Below, piece by piece: positions 52,996 to 61,507 of a stretch of DNA of 64,000 bases (its first letter is position 1; every line of letters starts with the position of its first letter). Made by a program: the position numbers and the translations under genes. The DNA is from Lachnospiraceae bacterium. GTDB taxonomy: Bacteria > Bacillota > Clostridia > Lachnospirales > Lachnospiraceae. The notes beneath the pieces are model-generated. The model was not told the origin of the DNA. It ran no database searches and saw only the letters and a program-made list of their open reading frames with translations. The stretch covers positions 176,714 through 240,713 of the forward strand of contig JAIDHX010000035.1 of NCBI GenBank assembly GCA_029053015.1. Reading direction: 5' to 3'.

Positions 52996-53232
52996 TTACT
53001 GCAAAGACTCCAGCGCTCTTGCAAGCTGGTCCGGACAGGAAGTGGACTTAAATCCGCATTTGATGCCTTTCAGCTTTGAGATAGCATCGTCCACCTTCAT
53101 GCCCTGCACAAGGCTGCAGATACCCTTTAAATTGCCGTTACAGCCGCCCGTAAACTGGACGGATTCAATGATGCCGTCGGATACCTCTATGTCGATTGCC
53201 GTTGAACAAGTTCCCTGTGTCTGATATTTCAT
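52996..53232 (-). CDS. TSCPD-domain protein (TIGR03905-like)
   Basis: A 78-residue protein with Cys-rich TSCPD pattern: GTCSTAIDIEVSDG, VQFTGGCNGNLKGICSL and CGFKSTSCPDQLARAL. Such domains occur in the C terminus of some ribonucleotide reductases; small stand-alone versions have no known function. GGAGG precedes the ATG at 53232. Confidence 0.88.
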   Translation of the reverse strand: MKYQTQGTCSTAIDIEVSDGIIESVQFTGGCNGNLKGICSLVQGMKVDDAISKLKGIKCGFKSTSCPDQLARALESLQ

Positions 53233-53380
53233 AATAATCCTCCATTCTGTCATGTGAAAACGTATTTGTCTAAAAAAGGATTATAGCAGAAAAGTGTCCG
53301 TTATTCCAGTGATTCACAGATATTTTTTGTTGTATTTTTCATTCTTATGCGTGCGGTGCGCGGAAGTGCGGCAAGTCACG

Positions 53381-53516
53381 CCATGAGGGGAGCCATATGC
53401 CTGTTCAGACGCGCTCTCGCTCGAATAAAAACGTAGTGGACGCTAGGCTCGTGAGGAACCTCGCCAAGCGCCAACGTTTTTATACGGTCTGAACAGGCAT
53501 ATGGCTCCCCTCATGG
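53381..53516 (-). repeat. Hairpin element, copy B (136 bp)
   Basis: Perfect 30-bp outer arms (53381-53410, 53487-53516) end in CAGAC/GTCTG. Read on the minus strand the core has AAAAACGTTGG, CGCTTGGCGAGGT, GAGCCTAGCG, CTACGTTTTT and GAGCGAGAGCGC, the same order as copies A, C and D. The TTGGC/GCCTA pairing replaces the TTAGC/GCTTA of copies A and C. Arms unrelated to those of A, C and D. Confidence 0.88.
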
Positions 53517-53620
53517 CCGAAAGCGGCACGCTGGGGTCGCAGCACGCACGCGCATTCATTCCGGTAGTTGCTGCCGCCCTGTGTTTCCTGTTTCGGTGTG
53601 CTGCCTGCTATAAACAGCAG

Positions 53621-54355
53621 TTATTCAGTTTTAGGCTGCCTGCTTTTATGTTTTCGACTGCGATTAAGCAACTGAGCAGTTTTAGCTTTAGCCTGCACTT
53701 CGGTTTTTGAAAAATGCTGAACATCTAAATCTTCAGAATTTACGGATTCTTCTATAATCTCCGGATATTTTTCGTAAACCTTTCGAGCGGCTATAACACC
53801 ATATTTCCTGATTATGCTATCATCACTATGAATCATAGCTGTAATGTCGGAAGCGGTAAGTGTATTTATATGAATCAAGGATAATAACCCTTTTTCATGT
53901 GAGTCGCCAAGAATTTTATTGTTGACCGAATATGCGTATGCCTCCTGCATGCGTGAAGCAGATAACCTTGAAATGATAAACATAGACAGGCTTCTGGTTT
54001 TAGCGTTAGAATGTTCAAAAAAACCAAATACCTTCATAAAGTCGTCCATATACTTATCAGTTCCATAGAAAGCTACCATTTCAGAAGAATAATAACAAAT
54101 AATAGGGTCGTCATCATTTATTTGAGATACTACTTCTCCCAATAAATCTGTAGCAGTCCTTCCTAATTCAGATATTATCCAAAGAGCCAGTCCTCTTATA
54201 TCTTTGTCTTCATCACTTAACAAATCACGTAAAGTTTCTTTTGAAAGCCCATAAAAGTACTCTTGAAGCAATTGATAGCCCCCGTGTTCTTTACGAAATT
54301 TCTCCTTATCTTTCTTCAAGAGCTCAATAAGCCTCAAACCATTTGTTTCGTCCAT
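53621..54355 (-). CDS. HEAT-repeat-like protein
   Basis: A 244-residue all-helical protein with repeat-like helical pairs (LRDLLSDEDKDIRGLALWII; ITAMIHSDDSIIRKYGVIAA) of the HEAT/PBS type, ending in a basic tail. Such proteins often scaffold protein contacts; some are immunity proteins next to polymorphic toxins, but no toxin is seen here. ATG at 54355 is preceded by AAGGG. Function unknown. Confidence 0.65.
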   Translation of the reverse strand: MDETNGLRLIELLKKDKEKFRKEHGGYQLLQEYFYGLSKETLRDLLSDEDKDIRGLALWIISELGRTATDLLGEVVSQINDDDPIICYYSSEMVAFYGTDKYMDDFMKVFGFFEHSNAKTRSLSMFIISRLSASRMQEAYAYSVNNKILGDSHEKGLLSLIHINTLTASDITAMIHSDDSIIRKYGVIAARKVYEKYPEIIEESVNSEDLDVQHFSKTEVQAKAKTAQLLNRSRKHKSRQPKTE

Positions 54356-54495
54356 AATATGCACCCTTTTAGAAAAAAATTTTACTTATTCGTTTACCGC
54401 CTGATTGATTTACATTATATCACACAACCATGACATAATATAGTCATATCTAAAACAAGTTTTGTCACATTTCAAACCGCTCAAAATTCAACATT

Positions 54496-54547
54496 AGAAA
54501 AGGTGTATCACTTAGAAGCTATCACTTCATTACAATACACCTTTTCT
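54496..54547. terminator. Inverted repeat between 54355 and 54574, likely terminator
   Basis: AGAAAAGGTGTAT (54496-54508) pairs perfectly with ATACACCTTTTCT (54535-54547) over a 26-nt loop. It lies after the DUF6033-like gene on the minus strand. The T run is part of the stem, so it could act in either direction. Confidence 0.6.
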
Positions 54548-54573
54548 TAAATAATACATTATTGTTTTTGCTA

Positions 54574-55305
54574 TTATGCCTTTATGTCCACATTAGCACC
54601 AACCTTCGCCTGCTGTTTTGTATTTGCCTTGCCTGTATTATCTTCTTTGGCGGCTTCAATAATTGTCTGCATATCTGTATCATACAGATAAATTGTGCCA
54701 TCTTCGGAAGAAGCTATTTTTTCTTCTAAAAGCTCCTCTGCTTTTTCTGCCATTTTCTCCGCAAGCTGCTCCGCATTTTCACGGGCTTTTTCTCTTGACT
54801 TTTCAATCCGTTCTTCGGCGTTTTCCTGCGCTTCTTTGCGGAGTTTTTCGTTTAATTCATCTTTTCTTACTATAACGGCAAAACTAGAAAAATTACCATT
54901 TTCATCTACATAGCCATGCCTGCAAATTGTTGTATGCCCTATTGATTTAAAATAATTATCAACCCATTTTGTAGCAGCTTCTATATCTTTCAATCGCTGC
55001 ATATATTCCTTTGCCGCCTGCGGGTCACTTTGCATCTTCTCCAAAAGCTTCGGATTGACACTAACAACATTTACTTTACCATCATTAATTGTGTTAAGCC
55101 CGTATCCTGTCTGCAGCTTTATATATGGTACTTGCTTCTGCAAAGTTTTTAAATATTCCTCATTGCTGCTATTCTTTGCTGTTTCAGTGCTTTTTTGCGT
55201 AGTTGTTGTTTCTTTTGTTTCCTCTTTCTTTGCCGCTTCCTTTCTTGATGAAGCATATGTGCTTTCATAAACATTGCTATAATTGTTCACTCCTGTAATT
55301 GCCAT
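54574..55305 (-). CDS. DUF6033-like protein
   Basis: A 243-residue protein with N terminus MAITGVNNYSNVYESTYASS, a pattern common to the DUF6033 family of Lachnospiraceae. A Lys/Glu/Thr-rich stretch follows (about 20-50), then KQVPYIKLQTGYGLNTINDG, and from about 150-205 a highly charged helix likely to form a coiled coil (EERIEKSREKARENAEQL). No signal peptide. Function unknown. AAGGAGG precedes the ATG. Confidence 0.75.
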   Translation of the reverse strand: MAITGVNNYSNVYESTYASSRKEAAKKEETKETTTTQKSTETAKNSSNEEYLKTLQKQVPYIKLQTGYGLNTINDGKVNVVSVNPKLLEKMQSDPQAAKEYMQRLKDIEAATKWVDNYFKSIGHTTICRHGYVDENGNFSSFAVIVRKDELNEKLRKEAQENAEERIEKSREKARENAEQLAEKMAEKAEELLEEKIASSEDGTIYLYDTDMQTIIEAAKEDNTGKANTKQQAKVGANVDIKA

Positions 55306-55385
55306 AATATAATCCTCCTTGATAAAAAATTTAATTGTATTCCAAATTTATTTTTAAAAGGTAATCCCTCTTAAAATTCTGCTCT

Positions 55386-56810
55386 CTAACCCTTTAACAT
55401 AATGGATAATATAAATTTTCCTTTTTCTGCAATACAATCCATATCGCCCCCATATTTCAAGGCGCAATATCTGATATTTTTAAGTCCAATGCCATGTAAA
55501 TTACTATCAGCCTTTGTGGAACAGGGGCAGCCGTCTTTTCCCCATTTCACTTCTCCGTCAAAGCTGTTCTCAATTTCTATGAAAAACATTTTCTGTTTCC
55601 AAAAAGACTTTATCTTGATATACAGCTCTTGATCCTGATTTTTCAGTCTTGCTTTTTGGCAGGCTTCAATCGCATTATCTAACCCGTTATTTAAGATAAT
55701 TCCTATGTCATAAGCCCTTACATGAACCTTATCTGTCAAAAGAAAGCCGTCCGCTTCTAAATGGATACCTTTTAATTCCTTTGCCGCATAATAGAACTTG
55801 CTGCTGATAACTGCGTCACTTACTACATTTCCCGTATGTATTTTCTGTTCCAGATTCAGCAGCGTTTTCTGCATATCTTCAAAGTACCCGGTAATTTCTT
55901 CATTTTCCGTTATCTGCCGTTCTCTTAACAGTTTTTCCATAACTGCCATCTGATTTTTCATATCATGCTTTACATAGCTGACACTCTCATAAAAACGCTC
56001 CATTTCCAACATGGAATTTTCCATTTGGGAAATCTGGTTCTCCAATACATTTTTTTGTGTGCGTTCCTCCTGTAATCCTGATATTTCCTGTTGCAGTTTA
56101 AAACTATATAGAATAACAAGCCAAACGACAACAGAGATTAAGGTAATGAACAAATATATTTCTATGTAGTTATCGTAGTAAACAAGATGATGTTCCCTGT
56201 TTATAACTGCTATGACAAACCGAAAAATGATAGCAGTTAAAGCTCCCATAAATGCGGGCAATGTGTAAAATATTGTTTCCTTTGTATTGCTTCCGTCTAT
56301 GGGGCGGCTATGATTTTTTATGATAATTTTCACAGATAGATACAGCAAAATTTCTATGATTACCTCTGCCGGTAAATCAATAAACTTTACCATTGTTAGC
56401 ATTATGGCGGCGTTATACATCACTTCTGATAATTTATCTACCCCATAATTCCAAAACAGCATAACAGCATATCCTATCTGATTGAAAATGCTGTCTAATG
56501 CAACAAAAAGCAACGCCGCAAATATCTTTGCTGACTGCCTGCCTTGATAAAGAAACACGCCGATAAAATATATTACAATCAGCTTAAAAACAAAGTATGG
56601 AATTTCCATTTCTAGTACAATCTGCGGATTAGCATACATGGCATATCTGACCGCCATTTTTATGATAAACCAAACTAAAACCACTAAAAAATTATGTACG
56701 GTTCTCTGCCTTATCTTCGGCTTCATAAATTCTCTAAAAAGCAGGCACAAGCAATATCCGTCAAATAAATATCTGATTACAGTAATGACAATCTCTGCCG
56801 CTTCATACAT
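55386..56810 (-). CDS. GHKL sensor kinase (AgrC-like)
   Basis: A 474-residue protein with six or seven spans in the first 235 residues, a coiled-coil segment, the HPK10-type His in YVKHDMKNQMAVME, and a GHKL ATPase with ILNNGLDNAIEAC and LHGIGLKNIRY. It pairs with the LytTR regulator upstream. No AgrB/AgrD genes are nearby, so the signal is unknown. ATG at 56810 has GGGGG 8 bp before it and overlaps the regulator end by 8 bp. Confidence 0.9.
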   Translation of the reverse strand: MYEAAEIVITVIRYLFDGYCLCLLFREFMKPKIRQRTVHNFLVVLVWFIIKMAVRYAMYANPQIVLEMEIPYFVFKLIVIYFIGVFLYQGRQSAKIFAALLFVALDSIFNQIGYAVMLFWNYGVDKLSEVMYNAAIMLTMVKFIDLPAEVIIEILLYLSVKIIIKNHSRPIDGSNTKETIFYTLPAFMGALTAIIFRFVIAVINREHHLVYYDNYIEIYLFITLISVVVWLVILYSFKLQQEISGLQEERTQKNVLENQISQMENSMLEMERFYESVSYVKHDMKNQMAVMEKLLRERQITENEEITGYFEDMQKTLLNLEQKIHTGNVVSDAVISSKFYYAAKELKGIHLEADGFLLTDKVHVRAYDIGIILNNGLDNAIEACQKARLKNQDQELYIKIKSFWKQKMFFIEIENSFDGEVKWGKDGCPCSTKADSNLHGIGLKNIRYCALKYGGDMDCIAEKGKFILSIMLKG

Positions 56811-57516
56811 GAGAAACACCCCCATTCCGCAGGTATCTCATATACTGTTTGACAAAATCATGGTATCTGTCCTTTGACAGATATATTTTCTCTCCATTGG
56901 TAAGCATAATGTTTTCCGTATCGTATTCAGACACATAGGATAAATTCACTAAATACCCCCTATGGCAGCGACAAAAGCCCTCCCCGGCTTCCCGTTCCAT
57001 ATCTGCCATAACGCCATAGAATGAAAATTCCCCTCTCACGGTATGGACTGCAATTTTACGCATTTCATTTTCAAAGTAAAGAATATCTGCAACATTCAAG
57101 GTTATGTTCTTATTCCTTGTTTTGATAAATATCTGCCTGCTTTTTAAGGTCTGCTTTTTCGCTATTTCTTTTTTTGCCCTTTCCAGCACCTCCTGTAATT
57201 TTTCATCATCAACAGGTTTTATCAGATAATGCAGGGCTGCTACGTCAAAGGCTTCGAAAACATATTCTTTTGCCCCGGTTATAAACACGATAACGCTTTC
57301 TTCGTTCGATTCCCGTAATTTCCTAGCTGCTTCTACACCGTTCATTTTTTCCATTTGAATATCCAAAAAATATATGTCAAATTTCTCTCCCCACAATAAT
57401 AAATTCGCACTGGAAATAAAGCCCTGTATCGCAGCGTCCGGCATATATTCTTTTATCCTGCCGCTAATTTGTTCAACAAATACCGGCTCATCATCACAGA
57501 CTGCAATTTTAAGCAT
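56803..57516 (-). CDS. LytTR response regulator (AgrA-like)
   Basis: A 237-residue regulator: receiver with CDDEP and acceptor D52 in YFLDIQM, Lys in YLIKPV; LytTR DNA-binding domain (about 125-235) with ADILYFENEMRK and CHRGYLVNLSYV. Direct repeats 64-103 bp upstream of the ATG could be its own site. Confidence 0.93.
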   Translation of the reverse strand: MLKIAVCDDEPVFVEQISGRIKEYMPDAAIQGFISSANLLLWGEKFDIYFLDIQMEKMNGVEAARKLRESNEESVIVFITGAKEYVFEAFDVAALHYLIKPVDDEKLQEVLERAKKEIAKKQTLKSRQIFIKTRNKNITLNVADILYFENEMRKIAVHTVRGEFSFYGVMADMEREAGEGFCRCHRGYLVNLSYVSEYDTENIMLTNGEKIYLSKDRYHDFVKQYMRYLRNGGVSHV

Positions 57517-57579
57517 ACAATCACCCCAATTTCTTTATAGGTTTATTACATATATCGGAAAATTTTTTTCTGAAATTTC

Positions 57580-57619
57580 TGAAATGTAACCAACCCCCTT
57601 TTGAAATGTAATCAATCCC
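57580..57619. promoter_or_regulatory. Two direct repeats, possible LytTR site
   Basis: TGAAATGTAACCAACCC (57580) and TGAAATGTAATCAATCCC (57602) repeat with a 22-bp period, two helical turns, as LytTR regulators prefer. They are upstream of the LytTR gene and next to the half hairpin element at 57625. Confidence 0.55.
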
Positions 57620-57624
57620 TTTTT

Positions 57625-57668
57625 GAGTGAGAGCGTGGATCCGTGGGACTTGCCTGTCGCACCGGCGT
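57625..57668 (+). repeat. Remnant of a hairpin element (copy E)
   Basis: GAGTGAGAGCG matches the 3' tail of the hairpin core (GAGCGAGAGCG). It is followed by TGGATCCGTGGGACTTGCCTG, close to the outer arm of copy C (GGCTCCGTGGGAATCGCCTG). The rest of the core and the second arm are missing, so it looks like a truncated copy. Confidence 0.6.
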
Positions 57669-57836
57669 CTTTCACTGTATTCTTTGACGTTTTTGCGACA
57701 ACCCACGCTACAAACCGACAAAGAAAAGCCGAAATCCGTCGATGACTTTTCCCCCCTGCCGTATTGTCCCGAAAAAACAAATTCACTATAATAGAATTAT
57801 TGAATCAGGCGGAATTCGTGCTGAAAGGAGGCATTT

Positions 57837-58568
57837 ATGTTTGCTGTTTTTGAGGAAGAGAAGCTGATAACCATTTTTATGTTTGTGTTTTTATTGTTGA
57901 GCATCCTGAGCAGAATGGCGATAGGGGTACGGTACCAGAATATGATAAGGCAGACGGAAAACATGTCAACGACCAGCCATAAAGCGTTAAAGCAATGTAA
58001 ACTGAAATTTGCAAACTGCTACCAGCTTAACGGCGGTGTTTCCAATATTCCTATTTTTGTGGACAAGTTTCTCAATAAGCTGAAATTTGGCCCCTTTATG
58101 GTGCAGACAGTCTATCATATGTCGGGGCAGTTTATGCTTTTGTCGGTGTTTTGCTCTGGTCTGGGCGTATGTCTTTGTATTCTGTCAGACCATAGCATCG
58201 GCGACATCTTTCCCTTTTACATAGTCAGTTTTTTGGGTCTGTACCTTTATTTTTCCATATCGGCAATTGTGGACATTAAGGGGAGAAGAAGGATTTTAAA
58301 GACAAATCTGGTGGATTATCTGGAAAACCATATGGCAAGCCGCCTGCGGGCAGGGCTTCCTTTGGAGGTGAAGGAAGGTGCAAAGGCGGCCGGAAAAGAA
58401 CCGAAGACGGGTATTGAGCTGATGCCCGTGCATGCAGGGGGTAATGCTGCACGCACGGAAAACGCAGAAGATAATGAGGAAAAGGAGACGGACAAAATGG
58501 GCAGAATATTTTCTCTCTCCGAACAGAAGGAACTGGAAGAGCTTTTGCGGGAATTTCTTACTTCATAA
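57837..58568 (+). CDS. Membrane protein of unknown function
   Basis: A 243-residue protein with one span at about 10-30 and two more at about 98-145, which flank a short loop, then a long charged cytoplasmic tail (LEVKEGAKAAGKEPKTG onward) ending in an amphipathic helix SEQKELEELLREFL. AAAGGAGG precedes the ATG. Not recognised. It is followed by pgi with a 123-bp gap. Confidence 0.6.
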   Translation: MFAVFEEEKLITIFMFVFLLLSILSRMAIGVRYQNMIRQTENMSTTSHKALKQCKLKFANCYQLNGGVSNIPIFVDKFLNKLKFGPFMVQTVYHMSGQFMLLSVFCSGLGVCLCILSDHSIGDIFPFYIVSFLGLYLYFSISAIVDIKGRRRILKTNLVDYLENHMASRLRAGLPLEVKEGAKAAGKEPKTGIELMPVHAGGNAARTENAEDNEEKETDKMGRIFSLSEQKELEELLREFLTS

Positions 58569-58691
58569 GAGTCAGGTTTATCCGAAAGGTTTCTCTTGAA
58601 TTTGCATAGTAACTCTGCTAAACTGAGAATGATTACAGGAAAAGACCGGCTGCGGAACGGTCTTACGGCAAAGAAAGGGAGCGAAAGGAAA

Positions 58692-60041
58692 ATGAGTGCA
58701 AAAGTAAGGTTTGATTATGCGAAAACAAGTCCTTTTATTTCTGCAGAAGAAGTAGAAAAAATGAAGCGGCAGACATTGGACGCCAAGGAAGTGCTGGTAT
58801 CAAAGGCTGGCGCGGGCAACGATTTTTTAGGATGGATTGACCTGCCGGTAAATTATGACAAAGAGGAGTTTGCGAGAATCAAAGAAGCTGCAAAGAGGAT
58901 ACAGGCAGATTCAGAGGTTCTGCTGGTAATCGGTATCGGCGGTTCTTATCTGGGTGCACGTGCGGCAATCGAATTTTTAGGACACAGTTTTTACAATGTG
59001 TTGGATAAGAGCATCCGGAAAACACCGGAAATCTATTTTGTGGGCAACTCCATAAGCTCTACCTATATTAAACATTTGATGGATGTTGTGGGTGACAGGG
59101 ATTTCTCCATCAACATGATATCCAAGTCCGGTACCACGACGGAGCCTGCCATTGCGTTCCGTGTATTTAAGGAGATTCTGGAAAAGAAATACGGCAAGGA
59201 AGGCGCTGCAAAGAGAATTTACGCAACTACGGACAAGGCAAAGGGAGCGCTGAAGCATGTTGCCGATGAGGAAGGTTATGAAACCTTTGTAGTGCCTGAT
59301 GATGTAGGCGGCCGTTTCTCCGTGCTGACGGCAGTAGGGCTTCTTCCCATCGCGGTCAGCGGCGCAGATATCGACAAGCTGATGGAGGGTGCGGCAAGCG
59401 GCAGAAAATATGCGCTTGAGTCATCTTATGAAGATAACGATGCTTTAAAATATGCGGCGCTTCGCAACATTCTGCTCAGAAAGGGCAAATCTGTTGAGAT
59501 ACTTGCCAATTATGAGCCCAGTCTGCACTATGTTTCCGAGTGGTGGAAGCAGTTGTACGGCGAGAGCGAGGGCAAGGACCAGAAAGGTATTTTCCCTGCG
59601 AGCGTGGATTTAACCACAGACTTACATTCCATGGGACAGTTTATTCAGGATGGTTCCCGCATTATGTTTGAGACGGTGTTAGAGGTTGAAAAGTCCCGCG
59701 AAGAGCTGATTATCGGCGAAGAACCGGTGGATTTGGACGGCTTGAATTATCTGGCCGGCAAGACAGTGGATTTCGTAAATAAGAGTGCGATGAACGGCAC
59801 GATTTTAGCGCATACTGACGGACAGGTGCCCAATTTCTTAATTAAGATTCCTGAGGTTAATGAATTCTATCTCGGTGAGCTTTTCTATTTCTTTGAGTTT
59901 GCCTGCGGTGTGAGCGGATACTTAAACGGTGTGAATCCTTTCGATCAGCCCGGCGTGGAGAGCTACAAGAAGAACATGTTTGCCCTGCTTGGAAAGCCCG
60001 GCTATGAGGCGCAGAGAGAAGAGCTGTTAAAGAGATTATAA
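58692..60041 (+). CDS. pgi: Glucose-6-phosphate isomerase
   Basis: A 449-residue enzyme interconverting glucose-6-phosphate and fructose-6-phosphate. SIS-domain motifs [15 protein letters not shown] and [33 protein letters not shown], and the C-terminal [15 protein letters not shown] are all present. The ATG at 58692 has GGGAGCGAAAGG upstream; a frame to 58596 is longer than the family and is rejected. Confidence 0.96.
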   Translation: MSAKVRFDYAKTSPFISAEEVEKMKRQTLDAKEVLVSKAGAGNDFLGWIDLPVNYDKEEFARIKEAAKRIQADSEVLLVIGIGGSYLGARAAIEFLGHSFYNVLDKSIRKTPEIYFVGNSISSTYIKHLMDVVGDRDFSINMISKSGTTTEPAIAFRVFKEILEKKYGKEGAAKRIYATTDKAKGALKHVADEEGYETFVVPDDVGGRFSVLTAVGLLPIAVSGADIDKLMEGAASGRKYALESSYEDNDALKYAALRNILLRKGKSVEILANYEPSLHYVSEWWKQLYGESEGKDQKGIFPASVDLTTDLHSMGQFIQDGSRIMFETVLEVEKSREELIIGEEPVDLDGLNYLAGKTVDFVNKSAMNGTILAHTDGQVPNFLIKIPEVNEFYLGELFYFFEFACGVSGYLNGVNPFDQPGVESYKKNMFALLGKPGYEAQREELLKRL

Positions 60042-60144
60042 GAAATGTGCGACAAGTAGTCGGCATCAAAAATTTGGTTTATTTAATAGGCTGCATAGCT
60101 TTGACTGTGCAGCCTATGTTAATCTCGTCAGTTTTATTATTAGA

Positions 60145-60181
60145 TGACGAGATTGACGAGATTGACGAGATTTGATATAAT
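60145..60181 (+). promoter_or_regulatory. Promoter with three tandem TGACGAGAT repeats
   Basis: TGACGAGAT occurs three times at an exact 9-bp period (60145, 60154, 60163), and the complement AATCTCGTCA lies at 60121-60130. TTGACG (60153-60158), 17 bp and TATAAT (60176-60181) form the promoter inside the repeats. They are a likely operator for the HTH protein encoded just downstream. Confidence 0.7.
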
Positions 60182-60214
60182 ATATTAAAAATCATTTTGT
60201 TTTAGGGAGATGCT

Positions 60215-61507
60215 ATGTTTTTTCGAGAGAGTGAAACCATAGAATTGAAGGAAATAGTCAATGCCGATATTAAGAAAGAAATCATTGCTTTAGCGAACAG
60301 CCAAGGCGGCATGTTGTATGTCGGTGTTAGTGATGATGGAGAAGTAATTGGAGTTGACGATGTCGATGCGACGATACAGCAAATCAGCAACATGGTAAGA
60401 GATGCCATCAAACCTGATGTGACAATGTTTGTTCATTATGAAATGGTGGAACAGGATGGTGGCCATATTGTTGCAGTAAATATTCAAAGAGGAACGAACA
60501 GACCTTACTATCTTGCACAAAAAGGATTAAGACCGGAAGGAGTGTATGTACGTCAGGGTACTTCTTCTGTTCCTGCAACGGATATGGCAATTCGTCAGAT
60601 GATTAAGGAAACGGACGGCGATAGCTTTGAAGAAATGCGTTCTTTGGAACAGAGTCTTACATTTGAAGCGGCAGAAAAGGAATTTAGGATCCGAAAATCT
60701 GACTTTGAAATCCAGCAAATGAAGACATTAAAAATATTGAATGCAGATGGAATATTTACAAATCTTGGTTTGCTGCTGTCAGAGCAGTGCAAGCATACAA
60801 TTAAAGTAGCTGTTTTTGAAGGAGCGGAGCAAAGTATATTTAAAGACCGTCGGGAATTTACCGGTTCACTGATACAACAGTTAAATGATGTATATACCTA
60901 TATTGATATGCACAATCAAACTCATGCGTCTTTTGATAAGCTTTTGCGTATTGATAGGAGGGATTATCCGGAAATGGCAGTGCGGGAAGCGCTTCTCAAT
61001 ATGTTGATACATCGGGATTATGCATTTCGCGCAAGCGCATTAATCAGTATATTTGCGGATAGAATGGAATTTATTTCTGTTGGCGGACTTGTATCGGGTA
61101 TTGCGCTTGATGATATTATGGCAGGGCTCTCAGTATGTAGAAATCAAAATTTAGCCAATATATTTTATCGCTTGCAGTTGGTTGAAGCTTATGGAACTGG
61201 TATGCGCAAGATTATGAATGCTTATGTTAAGGAAAATAGAAAGCCTTTTATTGAAAATACAAGCAATGCATTTAAAGTAGTGCTTCCCAATATCAACAAT
61301 GGCAGTGTTATGGAAGGTACAGTATTGGGCTACGAAGATTGGATTGTTGAGTTGGCAAGAAGCAATGGTTCTGTTACTCGTGTTGATGTAGAAAGAAAGT
61401 TAGGAGTCAGTGCGTCCACAGCATCCCGCCTGCTTAGGTATATGACAGAGGAAGGTCAGCTTTTGAAACAGGGAAAAGCCCGAAATATACGGTATACATT
61501 GCCTTAG
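60215..61507 (+). CDS. AlbA_2 (Schlafen-like) domain transcriptional regulator
   Basis: A 430-residue protein. AlbA_2 domain at about 1-115 (FFRESETIELKEIVNADIKK, SQGGMLYVGVSDDGEVIGV, RPYYLAQKGLRPEGVYVR); a middle ATP-binding-helix-turn-helix part (PEMAVREALLNMLIHRDY, LVEAYGTGMRKIM); and a C-terminal winged helix (about 375-430, VTRVDVERKLGVSASTASRLL). AGGGAG precedes the ATG. Probably represses its own promoter. The 3' end overlaps the convergent kinase gene by 4 bp. Confidence 0.88.
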   Translation: MFFRESETIELKEIVNADIKKEIIALANSQGGMLYVGVSDDGEVIGVDDVDATIQQISNMVRDAIKPDVTMFVHYEMVEQDGGHIVAVNIQRGTNRPYYLAQKGLRPEGVYVRQGTSSVPATDMAIRQMIKETDGDSFEEMRSLEQSLTFEAAEKEFRIRKSDFEIQQMKTLKILNADGIFTNLGLLLSEQCKHTIKVAVFEGAEQSIFKDRREFTGSLIQQLNDVYTYIDMHNQTHASFDKLLRIDRRDYPEMAVREALLNMLIHRDYAFRASALISIFADRMEFISVGGLVSGIALDDIMAGLSVCRNQNLANIFYRLQLVEAYGTGMRKIMNAYVKENRKPFIENTSNAFKVVLPNINNGSVMEGTVLGYEDWIVELARSNGSVTRVDVERKLGVSASTASRLLRYMTEEGQLLKQGKARNIRYTLP

